Shown here in pieces: positions 57,293-64,000 of a stretch of DNA of 64,000 bases. The DNA comes from Verticillium longisporum (lineage: Eukaryota > Ascomycota > Sordariomycetes > Glomerellales > Plectosphaerellaceae). The position numbers and the translations under genes are program-made. The stretch lies in NCBI GenBank assembly GCA_019188255.1, contig JAETXT010000006.1, forward strand, positions 2,728,001-2,792,000. The letters are read 5' to 3'. The notes below the pieces were generated by a model that saw only the letters and a program-made list of their open reading frames with translations, searched no databases and was not told where the DNA came from. Within the stretch, counting starts at the first letter, position 1, and every line of letters starts with the position of its first letter.

Positions 57293-58145
57293 TCACATGG
57301 GCAGAGATGCCGTGTCTCTATCGGTGTGAGTGCATCCCTGCAACAGTGCTGTCGCTGCATTATCCCTGGTCCAGATGCCAACAAGACGGATGCTGAGGTG
57401 TCGCGGGTTTCTCTCAAACTGCCTCTGGGACTCTTCGGATCGGAGCTCGTCCACGTCCCACCCCGCCCACACAAACTTACCATGCAGGAATTCAGCCTCT
57501 TTGGTAGCAGCCCAGATGCCACAGTCCGACGGCAGCTTGACTGTTTTAGTTGGCGTGTTAGTAGACGGAGTTCATGCCTACCCATCCTCGACTACCTATG
57601 TTATGAATACTTTCTACGAGGGATGACTTACTGTCATCAAAGGGGCAGACTATCCACCGTCATGCCAGCATTCATAGCCCCCTCAGAGAGGATCGTCCCG
57701 GGTGGAATATGTTCACCTGGAGCTTCTGAGGGTCGGTGGCGTCGGCAATTGTTTGCAGGAGCAGCTGGCCGACCGTCTTGGTCCAGAAAATAGGCCGGCA
57801 TCGCCACGTCCATGCCCGGCATGTGCGTAACGGCGGAGGCGAGGTACACGAGGTTCTATGTTGTAGGGCAAGCTGAGGTCAGCGTCGTGATGGGCAAAGG
57901 CGAACTGTGAGCGGACATTGGTGATAAACTCGGACCAGAGGTCGTCGACGTCGGCCGAAATTATGGGTTCACTGGGGCCCATGCTGGCGGCATTCAGCAC
58001 CAGGACATCGACAGAGACGCCCGTGACCGCAAGGTCAGCCCACAAGGCAGCCGTGTCGTCAAAGTTGGCAATGTCACTCGTGCGGGCGACGAACTCTGTC
58101 TTCGGGAACTCGACCACTAGATCTGTCGCGGCCTTCATGACCATG
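57293..58145 (-). pseudogene. Short-chain dehydrogenase (SDR) relic
   Basis: Classical SDR pieces in order on the minus strand: TEFVARTSDIANFDD, DVLVLNAASMGPSEPI (the NAA motif), NVRSQFAF, NLVYLASAVTHMPGMDVAMPAYF, TVGQLLLQTIADATDPQKLQ, VNIFHPGTILSEGAMNAGM, and a C-terminal AEFLHGKFVWAGWDVDELRS. They lie in several different frames: breaks fall near 57855, 57786, 57710 and 57650 (an extra C before FDD). One intron (GTAAGT donor about 57638) is still recognisable. The expected N-terminal TGxxxGIG cofactor motif and catalytic YxxxK are not intact. Such enzymes oxidise or reduce small alcohols and ketones with NAD(P). The number of breaks suggests a decayed gene, although indel errors elsewhere in the window mean some may be artefacts. 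Confidence 0.65.
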
Positions 58146-59289
58146 TTGCGGCGTTGTGCTTCGCGCAGCGCGCAGGGCTCTGGGACGCCGCGGGCGCCGC
58201 TGGTGGGAGGCGATGGCGCAGAGGGAGGGGCCGCTGTTCTTGCATAACATCGAGGGCCTTGTCCTGCCGGAGGTGGGCGTGGCGGCTGTCCAGGTAGACG
58301 AGTTTGCCAGGCATGTCTTTACGTTGCTGTGGGGGTTGACGATGCGAGAGGTGGGTTGTGACGACGGGGGATGAAGTTACGGTTGTTTTTAGGCCAGCCG
58401 GGCGAGCTGCCGATTGTTGCTACATGAAACGTAATCTCAATCGTGAACGCTCCGCTCAACCTGTGTGCCCCAAACCACATATGTATCTGATGAGGGACAT
58501 GTGACTCAACTTGATCAGCGAGATGACAGCTGGTTTACGTACCCAGGAGCATTGGTTCACTCGTCTCGTATCCATAGAGTAGCTACTAGCCCCTGAATTG
58601 TTCCCGGCTTTGACGTCCAGATTCATCAGGCTGCAGAGAGTCGCCCGTTGAACTGTCTACAGCAAGTGCCCAGTCACCTAAGGTAGTGATAAAGGCACGA
58701 CGTCAACTTGATGAGGGGAAGATGGAGAAGACAATGACGGAGGTTGTCTGGCTCATGACTAGAATCGCATTCGGAAGGGATTCATGCGGGGCTTACCATC
58801 GGCTTAGCGGCCGATGAGGTCAGTCCCTGTCACACACGCAGAACTCTTGCAGAGGACTCTTGCAGAGGACTCTTGAAGCTACCTTAGTGGACGTTTAGGG
58901 GCCCAGAGCCTGGAGCGCCCATGCGGCAGCGCCCATGTGGTCAGCGGTCGAGGTGCCGGGTGCCAGGTGTCAGCACCTACACCAAAACGGTGTGTACAGG
59001 TACAGCACAGCACAGTAAGGTAACCTCGGTGCGCAATGACGCAGGGTCCGAAGTCTCGCAGGAAAAAAGCTGCAGGTGCCAGATGCCCCCCCGTTTCCAC
59101 CCCCAAATCTTTGTCCAAAGGCCTCTCCACCAAAACGACGACATCGCGAAACCAGCACGGCCCATCTGCCTTCTTGCTGTCGACCACGGGGCTTTGGAGA
59201 GTCGAAAAACCCTCGATTGGATCCCGCTACCCAATTCCGGCATGGGAACACCCTTAGCCGCCGTCAATCACGTACTCTAGCTGCCCACG
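58146..59289. other. Gene-free stretch, carrier promoter
   Basis: 1.1 kb. A 13-bp unit (AGAGGACTCTTGC) is repeated about 2.8 times at 58841-58877. The right end is the promoter and 5' leader of the dicarboxylate carrier. No conserved ORF is seen. Confidence 0.5.
58841..58877. repeat. 13-bp tandem repeat
   Basis: ACTCTTGCAGAGG is repeated in tandem, the last copy diverging to ACTCTTGAAGC. Small and probably neutral. Confidence 0.7.
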
Positions 59290-60565
59290 ATGCAGTCTGC
59301 AAAGATGGCCCCCGGCGCCGAGAAGCCCGTTCTTACGGCCGAGGAGAAGAGCGCAAAAACGGCAAAGAGCTCGACGAGATACCCTTTTTGGTTCGGTGGC
59401 AGCGCCAGCAGTATGGCAGCCTGCGTGACACATCCCTTGGATCTTGGTGCGTTTCTGTCCCCCCTTGCCCCTCTGCGCCGTCGCCGTCGCTGTCGCCGTG
59501 GTCGTCGCCATCGCGCACCCTCTCTCGCGATATCCGCCAGCTAACCGTGTCTCAGTCAAGGTATGCGACAACACAATATACCCCTCCATCATGACGACCA
59601 CTTTCCCGATGACGTCTCCCCGTTCTCCCTGAGCTAACACGGCAAACCAGGTCCGCCTGCAAGTCCGCCGGCCCGATGCCCCCAAAAACATGTCCGGCAC
59701 CGTCCTCCACATCCTCAGGTCCGACGGCCCCGCCGGCCTCTACGCCGGCCTCTCGGCCTCACTGCTGCGCCAGATGACCTACTCGACCGTCCGCTTCGGC
59801 GTCTACGAGGAGCTCAAAACGCGCGCCATGCGCCGCTCGCCCAACAACAAGCAGCCCTCGTTCCCCGTCCTCACGGCCATGGCCTCCCTCGCCGGCTTCA
59901 TCGGCGGCGTCTCCGGCAACGCCGCCGACGTCCTCAACGTGCGCATGCAGCAAGACGCCGCCCTGCCGCACGCCGAGCGCCGCAACTACCGCCACGCCCT
60001 CGACGGCCTGCTGCGCATGGCCCGCGACGAGGGGCCCCTGAGCTGGTTCCGCGGCGTCCTGCCCAACAGCATGCGGGCCGCCGCCATGACCGCCTCGCAG
60101 CTCGCCAGCTACGACACCTTCAAGGGCCTGCTGCTGCGCAACACGCCCCTCCAGGACGACCTGACCACCCACTTCACCGCCTCGCTGCTCGCCGGCATGA
60201 TGGCCGCCACCGTCACGAGCCCCGTCGACGTCATCAAGACGCGCGTCATGACCGCCACGACCCAGGAGGGCCTCGTCAAGACCCTCAAGACCATCTACCG
60301 CAACGAGGGGCTCGGCTGGATGTTCAAGGGCTGGCTGCCCAGCTTTCTGCGCCTCGGACCGTGAGCTCCCTCCCTTCCCCGCCTCTTCCCTTGCTGCTTT
60401 TTCTTTTCTAAAAAAAAAAAAAAAAAAAAAAGAGAAAGAAAAAGGGGGATCGCTCCATACTGACCAAACACCAGACAAACAATCTGCACCTTTGTCTTCT
60501 TGGAGATGCACCGCAAGCTATATAGAAAGGTCGCCGGCTTGGATGAGGACAGACTGAAGGCATAG
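59290..60565 (+). CDS. DIC1: Mitochondrial dicarboxylate carrier
   Basis: Inner-membrane SLC25 carrier exchanging dicarboxylates (malate, succinate) for phosphate. Exons 59290-59446, 59556-59560, 59651-60360 and 60475-60565 give 320 aa, frame closed. Exon 2 is a 5-nt micro-exon (TCAAG) that supplies the end of V53 and all of K54 in the first carrier signature PLDLVKVRLQ. Both flanking introns have CTAAC branch sites. The second and third repeats show GNAADVLNVRMQ and SPVDVIKTRVM signatures. DAALPHAERRNYRHALDGL, GLYAGLSASLLRQ and the C-terminal GPQTICTFVFLEMHRKLY match Dic1-type carriers. Without the micro-exon the frame is lost. The last intron contains an A22 tract (60410-60431). It is convergent with RPB3, 600 bp apart. 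Confidence 0.93.
59556..59560 (+). other. 5-nt micro-exon of DIC1
   Basis: TCAAG between an AG acceptor (CTAACCGTGTCTCAG) and a GTATGC donor. It is required to join ...HPLDL to VRLQVRRPD as the conserved PLDLVKVRLQ. Confidence 0.85.
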
Positions 60566-61165
60566 ACGGCAACGAACACACACGCACGTACACGCAGACG
60601 CGCGCATACAAGCAACATGGGGCGGGCACATGTATATTTTGCATATTAGACGGGCGTTGAAGGGGGGCAGTGGCAGCCAGGCAGATTGGCATGCATGTCG
60701 CTTGCGCGATATCTGATGCGAGGCGTTTCGGGTATGGAAAAACAAAACAGGTCGAATTTGGTATATTACAAGTCTTTTTGCATGTATATTTGTTCCTTGC
60801 TCAAACTTTGTCGGTACTTGAACGTGTTCGAACGGCCGTCTTTCGCAGTCGGCCTGCCCGCCCATCCTCTCTTCCTCTGCTCTCTCTCTCTCTCTCTCTC
60901 CCTGTGCAGGCGCCGAGCGCAGCACAACGCCTCACATGATGAACGGGCCAAAAGATGGCACGGTAGCAGATTATGGCCGACCTGCTGTTGCTCAGTGACA
61001 CCACTTTCTCTAATGCAAGCCCTTTTGTTGGTGTCCGCAGATTTGGTATACACAAGACTGAGCCACGCATAGGCTCAGCCACCCGAAAGAACGCCTACAG
61101 ACCAGCCTCATTCCCGGTCTGGACCACCCATTTGTATCCCAACGCCCCCCTCTGTCTCTCCCTCC
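60566..61165. other. Convergent intergenic with (CT)n microsatellite
   Basis: 600 bp between the DIC1 and RPB3 stops. An uninterrupted CT dinucleotide tract of about 11 units lies at 60880-60901. No gene is seen. Confidence 0.55.
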
Positions 61166-62348
61166 TCAGTTCCAGCCGCCCGACTGGCCCGACGCGCCGT
61201 AGGGCGTCGCGTTGTTGTACGGCGTCGTCGCCGAGCCGCCGCCCCACGCCGTCTGGTTGCCGCCGTTGTAGGGCGTCGTGTAGCCCTGGTCGTTCCAGCC
61301 CTGCCCGTCCATGTTCATGTCCGGGCTCCGCGGGCCGTCAAAGTCGCCGCCGTCCATGCCGCCGCCCTCGGCCTCGCCCGTCAGCGTGTGCAGCATGAGG
61401 GCCAGCTTCTCCTGCATGATCTTGATGCCCTCCTGGATGATCTGGTCCGGGTCGAGACTGCCGACCGTCTCGACGTCAAAGTAGAAGCGGCCGGGCTTGG
61501 CGTCAAAGTCAAACGGCTCGCCCTCTTGGGGCGGGTCCTCCTGGTCGGCGTTTCTGCTCTTGGGCCTGGAGGGGGAGAGCGGTCAGCATGTGAGCGCCTG
61601 GCAATCTCTTCGGGGAAGTGGAAAAGGGGAGGGGGGGAGGGAGTCTCACCATTCTGTCGCAGCGTCCGTCTCGTACCACAGGTCAATGTGGTGCAGCTTG
61701 TTGTGGGGGTCGTACTCGAAGCCGACGGCAGACGTGGGCATCCATTTCGCGTGCTCCTTGGCGATGCCCTTTTTCGCGATGCACGTCACCTTGAGCTCCT
61801 GGCCCCTTCGCAGCTTGGCGATGAGCGAGCCGAGGCCATCGGGGTCGGTGATGACGGGGTTGCCGACCGTGTTGTTCTGGCGGAAGCTGTCGACGACGAG
61901 GTCGCTGGCGTAGACCTTCATGATATCGTCCGACGTGCAGCGGGCGTGCAGGGTCAGCTTGACGCTGCAGTTGTCGCAGTACTGCTCGCAGTCACAGTCA
62001 CGCGAGTAGTGCAGGCTCGCGGCCTCCTTGGAGTGCAGGGGGATGAGGCCGAGTCGGTGTGCGATGAACTCGTCGGCGAGGACGGATGTGTTGGCCTCAA
62101 TCTCGACGAGATCAATGGCGACAATGGGGACTTCGGCTTGGATGACGCGACGGAGCGAGTTGGCGAACGAGAGGTGGCAGTTGGACAGGTTGAAAACGAC
62201 GCGGTCGGCCTCGGTCTGGTGCGCAACTGAATCAGTACGAGAGCAGCAATGCAGCGCGCGGACAGGGCTGCCGAGGGAAACCTACGTTGGAGATCTTGAC
62301 AGAGGGACCGCCGACCTCGTTGTCAAGCAGCATGGGTTCGTAGTCCAT
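61166..62348 (-). CDS. RPB3: RNA polymerase II subunit RPB3
   Basis: Alpha-like assembly subunit of Pol II, pairing with RPB11 in the nucleus. Exons (minus): 62348-62286, 62215-61650 and 61565-61166, giving 342 aa with the frame closed. It begins [21 protein letters not shown], then the alpha-motif region [17 protein letters not shown] and [10 protein letters not shown]. The zinc-binding loop has C95, C97, C101 and C104 in [10 protein letters not shown]. The insert domain includes [41 protein letters not shown] follows. The last about 75 residues are an Asn/Gly/Tyr-rich tail ([29 protein letters not shown]) that is longer than in yeast (318 aa). All splice sites are canonical with CTGAC-type branches. 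Confidence 0.96.
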
Positions 62349-62935
62349 CTTTGCCTGCTCCTGCCGGTCGCGCGTGAATGAGTGACGGTGTCTGCCGGAG
62401 GCGAGATCGCGAGGCTGAAGAGGTGGAGAGGGAACGTCAGCAATTCGATGAGTTTTGCATTCGGGTGAAGCGCCGTCCTCGCCTGTCGCCTTTGTCGATT
62501 GTTGCGGGACGGTTGTGGTGTTGAGGTTGGACCTCTACGAGGGACCATTATTTTCGTGATTAGATAAGCTGCTGCTGGGCAGCTGCTTTCACTCCATGCA
62601 CCTTGTTTGGTAGGTATATTGCCTGAACAAACCACCTCCCCAACACGCTTTCGACTCCCATGCCCATCAACATCAGTCTTGCTACAGCCCATCATGAAGC
62701 CGTTCGACGCAGCTCGCTCTTTCATGAATTCGATCTGGTTCTCTGAGGTGACGCATTCAAACGGCGGATGACCCCGTTTCCCAACATCGTTCGGTTTACA
62801 AGCTCAGACAGTCGCCGTCGATCTGGACCCTCTGTGCACTCCTCTATCGCGGTTTCTCTCCTCTCGGATCCTGGATCGACACATTTGGAAAGACAGTGTC
62901 CTTTTCAAGCATCGACTTCATCGCGATTCTTATTT
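62349..62935. other. Intergenic, RPB3 promoter
   Basis: 587 bp. It contains the RPB3 5' leader and promoter on the minus strand and the 3' flank of the next minus-strand ORF. Nothing else is seen. Confidence 0.5.
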
Positions 62936-63721
62936 TCATCTTCTTCTGACACAACCCGCTGTCTTTTCAGGCACGGTGCTGAGCCTGTTGGGCCATTTCA
63001 CCAACTCTGCGTGTATAATCCTTAGTCGTGGCTCGATCGCTGCGTCGAAATCCCGACGACCATGTTCACCTCGTACCTCAGACAGCCTAAGCCTGAGGTC
63101 CAGTTGGATGGTCTTGAGGTCTATGGTATTTGTTAGGGTTGTGCAGCAAGACGTCTCGTGGAGGGTTGTCTGACCTCTCAGGGCCTCTTCGTCCGTTTCC
63201 ATGCATACCTTGTCCATCTCGATCAAAGATTGAACTTGAGCGGCAATCTCGACACAGACTCCCGCTGAACCCGTCGTTGGTGTTTTGCTCCACACCTTCA
63301 ATTTCTTCTTGTGAGGTCCGAATATTTCAAGCATTTCGCGCACCGAGTCGCCCATGTTCTTGAGCATTTCGGACGCGGCGTCATTGTCGGATACTTGCGA
63401 ACCCTGTGATAAGCGTGATCGATTTGACTCGCAGGATGGGGGTCGTCGTTCAAGCCGGTGTGAATCCTCATCGGGAACGAGGTTGTGAGTATTGCTTTGT
63501 GCCCTGCCATCCCTCGAGCCTGAAGCCTCCCCCTTCGAGGAACATCTTTTCCAAGCTTTGGAAATGAGAGCCGTCCGCCCTCGCTTTTCGCTCTGGGTGC
63601 CCCCCGACCGCCATTTCTCAGACCCTTCACGTCCACGTGAGGACCGGGTCATGCTGGCAGAGGGATTGTGGCAGCAACAGGCGAAGGAAAGCGTGTCGAT
63701 AGCAGGTTGGGCGAGCGCCAA
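62936..63721 (-). CDS. Unknown protein, 261 aa ORF
   Basis: A single stop-free frame of 261 codons in even-composition DNA, too long to expect by chance. The N-terminal 30 residues are hydrophobic and Cys-rich (ALAQPAIDTLSFACCCHN). Residues 25-110 are Arg/Ser/Gly-rich and probably disordered. From about residue 115 it looks helical: SEMLKNMGDSVREMLEIFG, VEIAAQVQSLIEMDKV, TIDLKTIQLDLRLRLSEVRGE. The end is basic (CVRRR). No named domain is recognised. The true start may be the internal Met near residue 24, and introns could alter the model. Confidence 0.5.
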   Translation of the reverse strand: MALAQPAIDTLSFACCCHNPSASMTRSSRGREGSEKWRSGGTQSEKRGRTALISKAWKRCSSKGEASGSRDGRAQSNTHNLVPDEDSHRLERRPPSCESNRSRLSQGSQVSDNDAASEMLKNMGDSVREMLEIFGPHKKKLKVWSKTPTTGSAGVCVEIAAQVQSLIEMDKVCMETDEEALRGQTTLHETSCCTTLTNTIDLKTIQLDLRLRLSEVRGEHGRRDFDAAIEPRLRIIHAELVKWPNRLSTVPEKTAGCVRRR

Positions 63722-64000
63722 AAGTCGGGAAAGAATCTGGAGAACGCGAAAGGTTTGGTTTCTGCCCGCAGGCTGCAGCGAACGACGAACATGATTAACT
63801 CTTTACTACACAATTAACCCCCCTCCGCGAGGCTCTCTCTCATGCCGGTACCACTCCAACGGCCAGCCTTATCTGACAAGCCGCCCAGAAGGAGGTGGGC
63901 AGGCAACGAGCTAGATCCGCAATGAATGGGTACACAAACGGTCTCGTCAGCTGAGCCGCCCATCTTGCGCCAACCAGCAGCGAACAAGTCTGATGCATGG
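63722..64000. other. Window end, nothing seen
   Basis: 279 bp upstream of the unknown ORF, presumably its promoter. No feature is recognised. Confidence 0.4.

Noticed and set aside
59759..60511. 250-codon ORF on -
   Set aside because: Antisense shadow of the dicarboxylate carrier and its A22 tract.
61388..62230. 280-codon ORF on +
   Set aside because: Antisense shadow of RPB3.
1..64000. CRISPR arrays, bacterial operons, transposons and viral insertions
   Set aside because: No regularly spaced repeats, no transposase or reverse transcriptase motifs and no terminal inverted repeats were seen; the window is ordinary eukaryotic nuclear DNA.

Overview
This window is nuclear DNA from a filamentous ascomycete (Pezizomycotina, probably Sordariomycetes). 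The evidence is compact genes with many 50-130 bp GT-AG introns carrying CTAAC or CTGAC branch sites, a Zn2Cys6 regulator, fungal-only families, a lone tRNA-Glu gene and no operons. Introns were placed by hand; for most genes the spliced frame closes exactly, which supports the models.

Layout. 1-4.4 kb holds no gene I can support. 4.4-9.4 kb has SEC18/NSF (-), a CIR_N coiled-coil protein (+) and a small unknown protein (+). 9.8-16.8 kb is an accessory block: a broken sugar transporter (-), a P-loop kinase (+), a Zn2Cys6 transcription factor (-) and a small unknown protein (-). 19.4-26 kb is conserved core: a stomatin/SPFH protein (+), tRNA-Glu(CTC), the DEAD-box helicase SPB4 (-) and a DGK1-type diacylglycerol kinase (+). 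26-31.4 kb is gene-free. 31.4-38 kb carries a KXD1-like protein (+), an RGG-rich unknown (-) and a secreted choice-of-anchor B protein (+). 38.8-40.2 kb is a damaged monocarboxylate-type MFS gene (-).

The most interesting region is 42.1-48.4 kb. Three intact, intron-rich genes lie together: an ERG4/ERG24-type sterol reductase (-), an ERG3-type sterol desaturase/hydroxylase (+) and a 12-exon cytochrome P450 (+). The first two share a bidirectional promoter that contains an imperfect direct repeat with a 110 bp period. An mpaB/DUF2236-type oxygenase follows at 49.2 kb. Together they look like a small sterol- or steroid-tailoring cluster without its own cyclase, so it would act on a membrane sterol or an imported substrate (inference).

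51-64 kb returns to core genes: calcipressin (-), mitochondrial phenylalanyl-tRNA synthetase (-), a damaged SDR (-), a mitochondrial dicarboxylate carrier with a 5-nt micro-exon (+), RNA polymerase II subunit RPB3 (-) and an unknown ORF (-).

Several conserved genes (stomatin, DGK1, calcipressin, mitochondrial PheRS, the mpaB-like oxygenase) are interrupted by 1-2 base frame breaks, some in homopolymers. Because some of these genes should be essential, I read many of the breaks as assembly or consensus errors. The transporter and SDR genes carry more lesions and may be genuine pseudogenes.
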